A DNA stretch of 64,000 nt from a bacterium (GTDB lineage Bacteria; Zixibacteria; MSB-5A5; GN15; FEB-12), in the NCBI GenBank assembly GCA_020444475.1, contig JAHLKV010000002.1, positions 124,001-188,000 of the forward strand, written 5' to 3'. Position 1 is the first letter of the stretch. Every line of letters starts with the position of its first letter. Below, piece after piece: positions 50,333 to 59,439 of the stretch. The notes under the pieces were generated by a model. That model saw only the letters and a list, made by a program, of their open reading frames with translations, was not told the origin of the DNA and did not search any database. A program made the translations under genes and the position numbers.

Positions 50333-50788
50333 TTAATGGTCGTGGTTATGCTGCCCGTCGGCTTCGGACTTTGCGGAGTCCGCTCCCATCATACCAGGCA
50401 TGCCGCCGGAGTGCGTCATTGACATCATATTCTGACACATGGTTCGCTGTTCGCTCATGTTCTCATGCATCTGAGTCATCATGTCATGATGCTTCTGCAT
50501 TTCCGCCTTCAGGGCTTTCATGTCGTCCATCTTCATCATCTTCTCAAAGTGGGACTGCAGGTCGTCGAATTCGCTCGACATCATCTTGCAGTGCTTTGAC
50601 ATATCGCCCATCATGTTGCCCATCTTCATCATCATCCCTTCATCCATCATCCCGGAATGCGCAGTACTGTCGTCCTTGTTCATGGAGGAATGATCGTGAT
50701 CGCCGCCCATCATCTGGGCCGCGGCAAAGGATGCGAGTGCAAGGGTCAACACGATTACCATTACTAACATCAAGCGATTCTGTCTCAT
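50333..50788 (-). CDS. Periplasmic Met/His-rich copper-binding-type protein
   Basis: A 151-residue secreted protein: signal peptide (MRQNRLMLVMVIVLTLALAS, cleavage after AAA) then a Met- and His-dense region (MMKMGNMMGDMSKHCKMMSS, MKALKAEMQKHHDMMTQMHE). Helices of this sort bind copper or silver as in CopM/PcoE-like proteins. AAGGAG precedes ATG 50788. It is downstream of the AGAATA-N18-TATTCT element (50933-50962), so it may belong to a copper-induced set; that link is inference. Confidence 0.78.
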   Translation of the reverse strand: MRQNRLMLVMVIVLTLALASFAAAQMMGGDHDHSSMNKDDSTAHSGMMDEGMMMKMGNMMGDMSKHCKMMSSEFDDLQSHFEKMMKMDDMKALKAEMQKHHDMMTQMHENMSEQRTMCQNMMSMTHSGGMPGMMGADSAKSEADGQHNHDH

Positions 50789-50932
50789 CGTTAACTCCTT
50801 CATTTCGGTTTCTGCTCAAATATTAAGCAATAGCCATGCCAAAGCCTGACCCGGAACGCCTACGTGCTTGTCCGCCAGTAGGATAGAGCGCTTCGACTAC
50901 GTTTCCCCGTCTCGGTGCCAAAGGACTTTCCG

Positions 50933-50962
50933 TAGAATATTCTTCATTATCGTGGACTATTC
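50933..50962 (-). promoter_or_regulatory. AGAATA-N18-TATTCT element, site 1
   Basis: AGAATA and TATTCT separated by exactly 18 bases. Sites of the same spacing are at 51820-51849 (AGACTA in the first half) and 60504-60533. It lies 145 bp upstream of the Met-rich periplasmic gene. The halves are complementary, so it could be an operator dyad or a -35/-10-like pair. Confidence 0.5.
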
Positions 50963-51000
50963 TAATCTAATACTGTGAAGGCAACCAGGCGTAAAGACCG

Positions 51001-51036
51001 AGCCCCCGTGCGTCTCACTATTCACACACGGGGGCT
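51001..51036 (-). terminator. Long hairpin downstream of the CxxC mini-protein gene
   Basis: AGCCCCCGTG and CACGGGGGCT form a perfect 10-bp stem around a 16-base loop, 35 bp after the stop of the minus-strand gene ending at 51071. A modest T-run follows further downstream on the minus strand. A terminator is the simplest reading. Confidence 0.6.
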
Positions 51037-51070
51037 GGGGGGAGGGGGCGAGGAGGGTGTATGCAGATTG

Positions 51071-51241
51071 TCAATGTCTGGGGTGTTTGCTCTTGCTCTT
51101 TCGGATGTATTTCTCTGGATCCTTTTCAAACTCGGACTGGCACATCGGGCAACATGCGAGATACGTGTTACCGTCCAATTCGATTGTCATGTGTGCCTTA
51201 TTCCGATTTACCGGTTTGTCACAGGTTATGCAACGGCTCAT
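51071..51241 (-). CDS. Short CxxC metal-binding protein (56 aa)
   Basis: A compact protein with CITCDKPVNRNKAH and YLACCPMCQSEFEKDPEKYI, the same four-Cys pattern as the N-terminus of the protein at 49778-50275. No other domain is present. GGAGAG precedes ATG 51241. It lies 39 bp downstream of the second PII-like gene on the same strand and probably shares its transcript. Confidence 0.7.
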   Translation of the reverse strand: MSRCITCDKPVNRNKAHMTIELDGNTYLACCPMCQSEFEKDPEKYIRKSKSKHPRH

Positions 51242-51279
51242 GTTTCTCTCCAATCTGTATCCGCTCTTCTTGGCGGTGT

Positions 51280-51648
51280 TCACTTGTTTCCAGCATCGTC
51301 CTTTGGTGAGTCCAGCGTAAATTCACCTTCCTCACCTGAACGAATCTTGATAGCTCTCTCGATGTCGCTGATGAAGATGACACCGTCCCCCTTGGCTCCC
51401 GTGCGGGCAAGGCCAAGGAGCGTATCTACAATGCGATGGGCGTCACTCTCGCGGCACACAATTTCCAGTTTGTAAACCATTGAGTAGTTGGTAACGTAGT
51501 TGAGTGACAGTTCACTCGCTTCAGGATCGGCCAGGGCGCCAATACCTTCCACCGGGATCACAGACATCGCCTTCACCCCAATTGCTTTCAGCCCGTGCAC
51601 GATGTCGTCCATCTTGGATCTGCGAATGTATGCCTTAATCTCTTTCAT
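51280..51648 (-). CDS. PII-like signalling protein (second copy)
   Basis: A 122-residue PII-like protein: MKEIKAYIRRSKMDDIVHGL at the start, YVTNYSMVYKLEIVCRESDA in the centre and GAKGDGVIFISDIERAIKIR at the end, the GDG B-loop. The T-loop region (IPVEGIGALADPEASEL) differs from GlnB and from the copy at 38349, and carries no uridylylation Tyr in the usual place. ATG 51648 follows GGAGC. It lies near site 2 of the shared regulatory element, among copper genes, so a role in metal homeostasis is possible. Confidence 0.85.
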   Translation of the reverse strand: MKEIKAYIRRSKMDDIVHGLKAIGVKAMSVIPVEGIGALADPEASELSLNYVTNYSMVYKLEIVCRESDAHRIVDTLLGLARTGAKGDGVIFISDIERAIKIRSGEEGEFTLDSPKDDAGNK

Positions 51649-52050
51649 GACGCTTGCTCCGTCCTTACTTTTTTCGCTCATTCGTGTGTGATGCAACTGC
51701 AATGCCAACTCAGCATGCAACTCCCCAGAAAACCGGCATCCGTCTCAAAGACAATAGAATAAAATGCCGCATGCCTCCAAATCATGTCGGCCGGCTGATC
51801 TCAAACGATTAATTGGCGAAGACTATTCATCGAATTCAGAGAATATTCTACGGATTGCTTTTCGGGTTACCAAACTCCAACTCTGCGAGCTACCAATAGA
51901 AAGAGCATGCCGCCCTCTAAGCCACTATGGGCCATCGGGCTGTGAACAAAGTACACATTCAAAATCCAACCTGCCCGTATTTGGCATGGCATGTGATAAC
52001 AAAATGGTGTGTGAGACATAATTGTGGAAGAAATGTGAAAGGTCATTTCT
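51649..52050 (+). other. 402-bp divergent intergenic region without a gene
   Basis: It separates the minus-strand PII gene from the plus-strand methyltransferase-like gene. It contains the half-site GCATGCAACTC at 51713-51723 (also near the RND operon) and the AGACTA-N18-TATTCT element at 51820-51849. No coding frame is convincing. Confidence 0.55.
51820..51849 (-). promoter_or_regulatory. AGAATA-N18-TATTCT element, site 2
   Basis: AGACTA, 18 bases, TATTCT, one mismatch from the sites at 50933 and 60504. It shares AGAATATTCTACGG with site 1 in inverted orientation. It is 172 bp upstream of the PII-like gene and about 200 bp before the methyltransferase-like gene. Confidence 0.45.
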
Positions 52051-52764
52051 ATGAATACATTAGCTGTCGGCGGCCTCGGTGGCCAGTGGTTCCTCGCCGT
52101 ACTCATGATAGTACTGGTGAGTTGGTTTGTGTTCCGGTACCTGATACCCCAGAGTTGGAAGGAATGGCGCGCGGCAGGTATCCTGCAGGCGTTCATTATC
52201 GCCTTGTACGCGGAGATGTATGGCTTTCCGCTCACGATCTATGTCCTTACCGCATATTTCGGGGTCGATATCCCCTGGCTCCATTTGCGGGGGCACCTGT
52301 GGAGTTCCCTCCTGGGCCTCGGCGATATTGGAGCGATGGCCGAGATGGTGCTCGGCTATGCAATCATCTTCGCCGGCATTGGCTTGCTCGCGGCCGGTTG
52401 GCGCCAGGTATACAAGGCTCAGAAACAGGACAAGCTCGTAACAGACGGTCTCTACAGGTATGTCAGACATCCGCAATACACCGGGATCTTCATAGCTGTT
52501 CTCGGGCAGCTCGTACATTGGCCGACGTTGCTCACTCTTATCCTGGCGCCCTTGATTGTCTTGATGTACTGGCGGTTGGCTGTAAAGGAAGAACGAGAGA
52601 TGCTTAAGAAGTTCGGTGCAGAGTACGCCGCGTACACAGCCAAAACGCCACCATTCATCCCAAAAGGCAACGCCTGGCGATCGCTCATGCGGGCGACCAA
52701 GGAAACTGAAGAGGAACAGGACGGCGCTGCCAGACCGGTCCAAGACGGTAGAGGCGATCTTTAA
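52051..52764 (+). CDS. Isoprenylcysteine-carboxyl-methyltransferase-like membrane protein
   Basis: A 237-residue membrane protein with five to six helices and the ICMT/PEMT signature GLYRYVRHPQYTGIFI near residue 135, followed by a tail KEEREMLKKFGAEYAAYTAK. These proteins use S-adenosylmethionine at the membrane and methylate small molecules or protein ends; bacterial substrates are mostly unknown. The long N-terminal helical part (about 100 residues) is typical of NnrU-related or lipid-linked members. It lies 30 bp before the next membrane-anchored SAM-type gene. Confidence 0.82.
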   Translation: MNTLAVGGLGGQWFLAVLMIVLVSWFVFRYLIPQSWKEWRAAGILQAFIIALYAEMYGFPLTIYVLTAYFGVDIPWLHLRGHLWSSLLGLGDIGAMAEMVLGYAIIFAGIGLLAAGWRQVYKAQKQDKLVTDGLYRYVRHPQYTGIFIAVLGQLVHWPTLLTLILAPLIVLMYWRLAVKEEREMLKKFGAEYAAYTAKTPPFIPKGNAWRSLMRATKETEEEQDGAARPVQDGRGDL

Positions 52765-52794
52765 CGGCCACGCAATTCAAAGAGATCGGGAACA

Positions 52795-55134
52795 ATGGAC
52801 TTTCGGAAAACAACGGCACTGCGCGCATCACTGGTTGTATTCAAAGCCTCAATGCTCGTCTGGCTGATGGAGCTGAGTCTGCCGAGAGTCTATTCTCTCC
52901 TGTTTGACTACCACTATACATTTCTCTCGATTTCTCTGGCCCTTTCCGGTTTGGGGCTGGGTGCCGGAGTCTATCACGTCTGGTCAAAACATGAGCGACG
53001 GAAGCCCGTTTCCCTCGTGTTGTCGTTGTTGCTGCTGGGTACGGCAACAGTCCTACTTCTCGTCCTGATTTCCACTCAAATCACCTTGTTGATCAACCTC
53101 TACGTGATTGTGGGATTGTCGATAGTACCCTTCGCGGCATGCGGTGCGATTCTGGCCCACGCCTTCAAAGCACATTCGGGAAAAGCATCAATTCTGTATG
53201 CGGTCGATCTTGCGGGTGCCCTGGTAGCGATTGGCCTCTACGTGATATCCGCACCGCTGGGAGCTCTGTTTCTGCTACTTCTGTGCGCCTTTGTACTATT
53301 CACTCTGATTCCAATCCTGGTAAGGGCCCACCGCCCGCTACTAGCGTGGTCCCAAGTCGTGTGGATTCCGATTTTGGCCCTGCTCCCGCTCGCGGCCGGA
53401 ACGTCCTACTGGCAACCCCGTATTGCCCTGCAACCGGGTCAACACAAAGAGATGTTTCATATGCAACAGCATCCCGGCCGCAACGGTGAAGTTGTCGCCA
53501 GCGAGTGGAGCAGTTTCGGACGGACTGACCTGCTTCAAAGCAAAAGTGAGCCGGACCGAATGGTGTTCTTTACCGACGGGTCCGCTGGATCCTCAATGTT
53601 CCGATTCAACGGCGACTACTCCGACACATCTAACACCGCGATTCAGATGCTGAGGTACTTCCCGGCTTTTTCCGCACTTGCCCTGATTCCGCCCACCGAG
53701 AAACAGAATGCTCTGATTATTGGACCCGGCGGTGGTCGCGACATTCACTTGGTGCGGCTGGCTGGATATGAGGTTGTTGATGCAGTAGAGGTCAATGGCG
53801 ATCTCCTGAATCTGGGTCGGACGTTCAGCTGGTTTAACGGGGGCATTTTCGATGGGGCACTGCCCAACATCAAAGTGATCGAGGCTGAGGGGCGCGGTTT
53901 CGTAAAGCGGGCGAAGCAAAACTATGATCTTATCTACCTGAGCATACCCATTATCAAGTCAAGTCGTAGCCCGGAAGCATTTGCTTTGACCGAGAACTTC
54001 CTGTTCACGACCGAGGCATTCGATGATTACTTCTCTCATCTTTCGGAGCGGGGAAGGCTGGTGATAGTTACTCACGACGAAGCTGAGGTATTGAAATTAG
54101 TTCTGACGGCAAAGCGAAGTGACTACGCGAATAATCATCTATCGCAGTTCTATAATCACTTTTACGCAGCTGGCGCCGGAATGAATCCGTTTGTTGTATT
54201 TCACAATACCGCCCTGGACTCCACTTTGGCAAACGTGCTGCACGATGTTACGATGGCAACCGGCAACTTCAATCCAGCCGGTGCCTGGTTCCCGTTTATA
54301 CAGGCACACGACATTCCAGTCCTTCTTTCCGGTAATGTCCCTTCAGAGATGCCAATGCTCAGTGAAGAGCTAAGGGGGCTGTCTGATGGCACTTATGGTC
54401 CGGACGAGTTGGTTTCTGCGAGTAATCTGAACCTGTCCCCCCCACGGGATGATTCACCGTTCTTCTACAATTTCTCTCGGGAGATCCCGGCAGTAATTGA
54501 TCTTACAATCTTCATCTCCGGCCTATTTATAGTCTTGTTCATACTGTGGCGGATTCGTTCAAATGGAGTGCGTCGAGCTCACAGTTCTGTGTGGGGCTCA
54601 GTGTTCATAGGCTTGGGGCTGGCTTTCATGTTAGTCGAGGTGCCGTTGGTTCAGCGCTTTACGCTTTTCCTGGGCAGACCTATATATGGGCTGACGATCG
54701 TTCTCGGCTCGTTGCTTGCTGGCGGCGTGATAGGTAGTCTCTTCAGCAGCAAAATAGGCGGGTCGCTGCGGTCTTTGCTTGTAGGATCACTGCTCACGGT
54801 GGCACTCGTGGGGGCCGCTCATATCTTTGCTGTGCCGATGCTGCTCGAGGTATTTAAAGGCGAAGTGCTGACTACGAGGATGGCGCTTGCAACCCTTACT
54901 CTGGCACCTCTTGGGATCGCTGCGGCCATTCCTTTCCCTACGGCATTGCGCTACGCTGGCAGCCTGGGCATGTCGGGCGAGGTTCCTCTGTATTGGTCCC
55001 TTAACGGCCTTGCGGCTGTTCTCGGTGCCGCTACGGCGGTAGCGGTATCACTGTCCGCCGGTTTTGCGATTGCGATGAGCCTAGCCGTTGTGCTTTACAT
55101 CCTGGCCGCGATGATGTCGTTGTTCCTCCGGTAG
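52795..55134 (+). CDS. Spermidine-synthase-like protein embedded between membrane helices
   Basis: A 779-residue protein. The N-terminal 200 residues contain seven or so transmembrane helices, the middle (about 230-530) is a Rossmann methyltransferase/spermidine-synthase-like domain with NALIIGPGGGRDIHLVRLAG and DLIYLSIPIIKSSRSPEAFA, and the C-terminal 230 residues contain six or seven further helices. This architecture matches bacterial polytopic spermine/spermidine-synthase-like proteins of unknown substrate. It starts at ATG 52795. Its neighbour is an ICMT-like methyltransferase, so both may act on a membrane substrate. Confidence 0.8.
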   Translation: MDFRKTTALRASLVVFKASMLVWLMELSLPRVYSLLFDYHYTFLSISLALSGLGLGAGVYHVWSKHERRKPVSLVLSLLLLGTATVLLLVLISTQITLLINLYVIVGLSIVPFAACGAILAHAFKAHSGKASILYAVDLAGALVAIGLYVISAPLGALFLLLLCAFVLFTLIPILVRAHRPLLAWSQVVWIPILALLPLAAGTSYWQPRIALQPGQHKEMFHMQQHPGRNGEVVASEWSSFGRTDLLQSKSEPDRMVFFTDGSAGSSMFRFNGDYSDTSNTAIQMLRYFPAFSALALIPPTEKQNALIIGPGGGRDIHLVRLAGYEVVDAVEVNGDLLNLGRTFSWFNGGIFDGALPNIKVIEAEGRGFVKRAKQNYDLIYLSIPIIKSSRSPEAFALTENFLFTTEAFDDYFSHLSERGRLVIVTHDEAEVLKLVLTAKRSDYANNHLSQFYNHFYAAGAGMNPFVVFHNTALDSTLANVLHDVTMATGNFNPAGAWFPFIQAHDIPVLLSGNVPSEMPMLSEELRGLSDGTYGPDELVSASNLNLSPPRDDSPFFYNFSREIPAVIDLTIFISGLFIVLFILWRIRSNGVRRAHSSVWGSVFIGLGLAFMLVEVPLVQRFTLFLGRPIYGLTIVLGSLLAGGVIGSLFSSKIGGSLRSLLVGSLLTVALVGAAHIFAVPMLLEVFKGEVLTTRMALATLTLAPLGIAAAIPFPTALRYAGSLGMSGEVPLYWSLNGLAAVLGAATAVAVSLSAGFAIAMSLAVVLYILAAMMSLFLR

Positions 55135-55298
55135 CTGCTGTATACAGGCCTGCCCGGAATGCCCGCACCTTTATTGGCCCCGGCATCCGTTGTCACTATA
55201 ATGGCAGGACTTGTCGTTTTACGTCACAACCAGTTTAGGCTAGCCCGATACATTTGGTAGCGAATCGTGTCTGCGGGGAAAAATCCTGGCCCTGTGGT

Positions 55299-57599
55299 CT
55301 AAGGTCGCAGGACGACGCCTCCGCCCCAACCGAATTCCGAGTGCCATCGCCCCCCGATCGAAATGGGCTGCGCGATGATGTATTGCGTCCCAACAGAACC
55401 TTCCCACTCCGAGTCAGTATCGTATTCGGCCTCTCCGGTAATGCCGACACGGGGCAACAGCATGAGTTCCTTCTCGAATGCGAATCGAGCGGTACCGTCC
55501 GAAGCCACCCATGATCGCCAGTGGATAGACAGCGGCAAAAGGTATTGAAAGCCGGCAACGGCACGACTGTCTTCGAATTCATCGTCGACGCCGAGGAAGT
55601 TGCCACCGACAAACAACGTAAAGAACCGGTTGAAATACCTGTCCCAGGCAAGGTCAGCTTCCCATTCGGTTACGGGAATATTGTGCCAGCCTACTTCCCA
55701 TCTGGCCGAGACAATGTTGCGAGTGTTGGCCAATACGACCATGCCTTCGGTCATATTACTCATCGCTTCACCGCCGAGCCAGTGATACCAGCCGTCATGA
55801 TAGAGCTTCGAGCGCACGGCGGAAACGGCTGGAGGAAGTGCAAACCCTTCGTAGTGCACGGTGCGGGCCATTCCGCTCTCTAAATGATATAGCAGATGAC
55901 AGTGAAAAAACCATTCTCCGAACTCGTTAGCGTCGAATTCGATAACCGTAGTCGACATCGGAGCAACATCAACTGTGTGTTTAAGAGGTGAATAGTCGCC
56001 GTGCCTATTCAGTACCCTGAAGAAATGACCGTGAAGATGCATGGGATGGTGCATCATGGTACGATTTATCATAATAAATCGGACAACTTCGCCTTCCTTT
56101 ATCAGAATCGAGTCACTTTCCGCCAGCGGTTTGTTGTTAATGAACCAGGCATATCTTCCCATGTCACCGTCGAGAGTGAGTCGAAGTTCGCGCACCGCCT
56201 TGTTGGCGTCGAATACGGTGGGTTCCAGCGCACGTAAATGGTCGTAGGGCGGCCAGGGACGGGCCGGATCTTGTCCGTCGATCGCCAACTCCGAAGCGGT
56301 AGTAGCGTCGGCCGCGAGCGGGAGGAAGGCCATACCATACCTCTTGCCATTTCGTAATTCAGGGTCAATTGCGACAGTATCGATGAATCGTTCGCCTAAT
56401 GTACTGCCGGAACCACTCATTTGGTCCGTGCCATGTGCATGCTCGTCTTCTTGCATTTCGCTCATGCCAGTCATTCCCATCATGCCGGGCCTGTCAAATT
56501 TCCCGGCCCGAATGTCGCCATCCGACATTCCCATGCTGCCGGCTGGAGTGAGTGCAAATATCCCGCTCAGGCTAAGAGAACCCATCGCACTGTACACGTT
56601 GGGCTTTGGTACCGGCTTGGCGGCGAAACGAGGCTCACCCGATCCGAGCCAGATTGTCGCAAATGCTGAACCGTCGTGCGCAGTAGCCCGCAGTTCATAG
56701 GAACCGGATTCCGGAATAATGATGATGATATCGTACGTTTCCGCTACCGCGATTAGAAATCTGTCCAAATCAACAGGTTCTACCAGCAGACCGTCAGCAG
56801 AAACAACGGTCATCGGGCCGCCAGCATATGTTAGATGGAAGAAAGTCGTCGATGATCCATCGACGATACGAATGCGCACCCTCTCGCCCGGTTCGGCATC
56901 AAGGCTGATTTCAGGAGATCCATTGGCGAGAAAGCGATCGTACGCCACATCGGACAGATCCATCGGAGGCATCCTTTGCAGTTCTCGCTTGAAAAAGTCA
57001 CCGATCATTCCTGCCTTCACGGCGCCCAGAAGACTCTGGCCAGCGCCCTTCTGTATGGAGTACCACTCGCTGCCCCGCTTTAGTTTGCCAATCACGGAAT
57101 TTGGATTCTCATTCGTCCAGTCGGAAAGAACGACAGTATGCTCGCGGTCATATTTCAGTTGTCGTTCGCTCGGCTCAATTACGATGGCGCCATACATGCC
57201 TCGCTGTTCCTGAAGTCCCGTATGAGAGTGATACCAATACGTGCCACTTTGACGCAGACGAAAACTATACGTGAAGGTCGTACCTGCTTCGATTGGTGGA
57301 AAACTCACGTATGGTACGCCATCCATGCCGGGGGGGACCAGGAGACCATGCCAGTGTATCGAGGTTTCGTTTTCAAGTTGATTGTGGACATGAATGACCG
57401 CGGAATCGCCATCTTTGAAGTACAGCGTTGGCGCGGGGATACTGCCGTTAATCGTTATCGCCTCGACGTCCTTTCCTGTGATGTTGATTGACTGTTGAGC
57501 AACGGTCAAGTCGTATTCGATGATTTCGGCGTTCGCGGTTGGAACGGCGTAGAGCACTGTTACGATTGAAAAAGCGACAAGAGCGATTTGGAAGCGCAT
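55299..57599 (-). CDS. Multicopper oxidase fused to a CopB-like barrel segment
   Basis: A 766-residue secreted protein. A signal peptide (residues 1-24) precedes a complete three-domain multicopper oxidase: IHWHGLLVPPGMDGV (81-95), YWYHSHTGLQEQ, HHPMHLHGHFF (about 515-525) and FHCHLLYHLESGM (about 565-577), which supply the type 1, 2 and 3 copper ligands including the axial Met. A Met/His-rich insert (MMGMTGMSEMQEDEHAHGTD) lies near 375. Residues about 595-766 resemble the C-terminal strands of the CopB outer-membrane protein (VGWHNIPVTEWEADLAWDRY, ending GWGGGVVLRP). CopA and CopB are normally separate. It likely oxidises Cu(I) at the outer membrane. Confidence 0.9.
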   Translation of the reverse strand: MRFQIALVAFSIVTVLYAVPTANAEIIEYDLTVAQQSINITGKDVEAITINGSIPAPTLYFKDGDSAVIHVHNQLENETSIHWHGLLVPPGMDGVPYVSFPPIEAGTTFTYSFRLRQSGTYWYHSHTGLQEQRGMYGAIVIEPSERQLKYDREHTVVLSDWTNENPNSVIGKLKRGSEWYSIQKGAGQSLLGAVKAGMIGDFFKRELQRMPPMDLSDVAYDRFLANGSPEISLDAEPGERVRIRIVDGSSTTFFHLTYAGGPMTVVSADGLLVEPVDLDRFLIAVAETYDIIIIIPESGSYELRATAHDGSAFATIWLGSGEPRFAAKPVPKPNVYSAMGSLSLSGIFALTPAGSMGMSDGDIRAGKFDRPGMMGMTGMSEMQEDEHAHGTDQMSGSGSTLGERFIDTVAIDPELRNGKRYGMAFLPLAADATTASELAIDGQDPARPWPPYDHLRALEPTVFDANKAVRELRLTLDGDMGRYAWFINNKPLAESDSILIKEGEVVRFIMINRTMMHHPMHLHGHFFRVLNRHGDYSPLKHTVDVAPMSTTVIEFDANEFGEWFFHCHLLYHLESGMARTVHYEGFALPPAVSAVRSKLYHDGWYHWLGGEAMSNMTEGMVVLANTRNIVSARWEVGWHNIPVTEWEADLAWDRYFNRFFTLFVGGNFLGVDDEFEDSRAVAGFQYLLPLSIHWRSWVASDGTARFAFEKELMLLPRVGITGEAEYDTDSEWEGSVGTQYIIAQPISIGGRWHSEFGWGGGVVLRP

Positions 57600-57676
57600 C
57601 GTTTCTCCAAGACAAGCTGTTTGCGGGGCGTCTGTCTGTTACTGTCTGCACGCAAAGATAATGTGCACGTACTGCT

Positions 57677-57704
57677 AAAATAGACCGTCGACTCCTTATG
57701 TCAA
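57677..57704 (-). promoter_or_regulatory. Sigma-70-like promoter for the multicopper oxidase
   Basis: On the minus strand TTGACA, 16 bases, then TATTTT, about 80 bp before the oxidase ATG (57599). TTGACA is a perfect -35; the -10 is acceptable. Confidence 0.45.
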
Positions 57705-57779
57705 GGTACTTCCGACGATTGAGCCGGGCGTGGGGAGACACCCTGGATGATGTGAGGCAGGTGATGTTCGGTTTGTCGA

Positions 57780-58925
57780 TCAGCTGCCATGGTCAGGGCT
57801 GCTACCTTCTTTTCTGTTTGTTTTTACTTCTGCCTTTAGATACCACGGTAAGCGTAGCCGTCGGGGGAGCACTAGTATGAACTCGACAAGCTGACTCTTG
57901 CGTCGTCGCACTCTCACGCTGCCGAAGTGGCTATTCATCGTGTTTATGACATCAATCAGGGAATAGTCTGAGGTATTGCCATTCTCGGGCCTTGATAGTT
58001 CACTTAGGTAATATGAGTGCAACCTGACCTCGCCACTTGAACAACCAACCCAGCGGGAATTGCCGGACTCACCGGTATAGATAGTTACTGCCTCTATCAA
58101 CTCGTTGTCGGTGGTCATCTCCTCAATAAGCCGGTGCAGGCACCGAAGGAGGTGTTTCCGGGCGACACGGCACTTTAGGGGTCTTGAGGCCAGGTGCGGC
58201 TCAAGTCCGACATTCGATCTGCCTAGCAATGGTGTAACCTGCTGGGCAAATTCCGTGGCAAGCTCATTTAGATCGATGACGGCCAATCGAACCCGCTTGC
58301 GCTCGACGAGCGTGATTAGACTGGTGCGTACGTCTGCAATGGACTCCGTCTGAGTGCGTATGACATGGATGAACTCACGAGCACCAGGGAGGTCTCCAAT
58401 TGACGCTTCCAAAGATATCAGCACTCCTTGAATCGATCGGACCGGAGACTTAAGCGATCGAATTACAGAGCGCGCTACAGAGCCAAACTGCGCCATTCGT
58501 GCGTAGCCAAGCGCAGTTTGTCTCAGTTCTGCCTCCCGCTCAGACAGCCAGCCACCAACAAAGCCGATAACTGGAAACAACAGCACTTCGATTACTTGAG
58601 CCGATTGGTAGGCGGGGTGTGCTCCCCATGTCATGAAGATGTGTGGCAAGTACGCGACCGCACTCAAGACGGCTATGAAAATGGCGCTCTTGCGCGATAT
58701 GGAGTACGCCGCCCACACAATCGGTATGTAGTAGAGCCGTTGGAGTATACTGTGTAAGACGAAGTTGGAGGGTGGCAACAGGTAATGCAGAGTCGTAATA
58801 AGCAGTACAAGAGCAAGCAATATCAGCAGCAATCGTCTGCCTGCCCGGAGGCTAGACTGCGCTTCGTCGATAAATCCGGGTGTCTGTTCGTTGCTGGGGC
58901 CGGGTTGCATGACGGGTTTTCCCAT
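57780..58925 (-). CDS. Membrane sensor with degenerate histidine-kinase core
   Basis: A 381-residue protein with four to five N-terminal transmembrane helices (about residues 28-140) and a kinase-like cytoplasmic region. The DHp helix reads RSVIRSLKSPVRSIQG where kinases have VIHELKNPLRSI, so the phospho-accepting His is Arg, and the ATP lid lacks the G boxes (the N-box is HRLIEEMT). It is probably a pseudokinase that could still bind a partner. The start is uncertain (TTG 58961, ATG 58925 or ATG 58910). It may sense envelope or metal status; no response regulator is adjacent. Confidence 0.7.
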   Translation of the reverse strand: MGKPVMQPGPSNEQTPGFIDEAQSSLRAGRRLLLILLALVLLITTLHYLLPPSNFVLHSILQRLYYIPIVWAAYSISRKSAIFIAVLSAVAYLPHIFMTWGAHPAYQSAQVIEVLLFPVIGFVGGWLSEREAELRQTALGYARMAQFGSVARSVIRSLKSPVRSIQGVLISLEASIGDLPGAREFIHVIRTQTESIADVRTSLITLVERKRVRLAVIDLNELATEFAQQVTPLLGRSNVGLEPHLASRPLKCRVARKHLLRCLHRLIEEMTTDNELIEAVTIYTGESGNSRWVGCSSGEVRLHSYYLSELSRPENGNTSDYSLIDVINTMNSHFGSVRVRRRKSQLVEFILVLPRRLRLPWYLKAEVKTNRKEGSSPDHGS

Positions 58926-58944
58926 CACCTTCAGTCGCGAGAAA

Positions 58945-59400
58945 TCATGTCGAAAACTCAACGAATCCTCGCATCTTCCTTTTCAGGCATGTGAAGTCCA
59001 GGCGTCGTACTTCTCCTCCGCTGAATTCGACTTCCACTCGCTGGCCTATCGGTAACTCGATTCTCTTGTTTAAGGCTGGAAAGACAATCGCTTCGTTGCA
59101 CTCCCCGCCCGTGTTTCGCAGGAAGATCAGTTTTGCCGGAACACCCGCGGCGAATTGAATATGGTCGGGAACGAATGCCGTATCGACTATAATCGCGGCC
59201 GTCTGAATGGCTGGTTCAACCGCGCCCCATTGCTTGAGATCTGACTGTGCCGTGCGCCGCGAGATCATCATCGGCACAGCGATGAGCCCTACTAATAGCA
59301 GTATTCCTATTGCTTTCGGCCATTGTCGATCCATAACGGTTCTTCCTAGTGTCAGGGTGAGTATGATTGCCACGGTTATTGTAGCTGCAGTCCACTCCAC
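58945..59400 (-). CDS. Membrane-anchored cupredoxin-like protein
   Basis: A 151-residue protein with two N-terminal helices (residues 5-22 and 29-47) and a C-terminal cupredoxin-like domain (about 60-151): VPDHIQFAAGVPAKLIFLRN, GGECNEAIVFPALNKRIELP and FTCLKRKMRGFVEF. The Cys and Met positions fit a metal-binding site resembling EfeO/cupredoxin_1 domains, although the usual His ligands are not all present. The start is GTG 59400 with AAAGGAGG. It lies close upstream of the degenerate kinase. Confidence 0.78.
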   Translation of the reverse strand: MEWTAATITVAIILTLTLGRTVMDRQWPKAIGILLLVGLIAVPMMISRRTAQSDLKQWGAVEPAIQTAAIIVDTAFVPDHIQFAAGVPAKLIFLRNTGGECNEAIVFPALNKRIELPIGQRVEVEFSGGEVRRLDFTCLKRKMRGFVEFST

Positions 59401-59439
59401 GGCCGTCCTCCTTTCTGCGCTGGTACAATGGCGGTTGCG

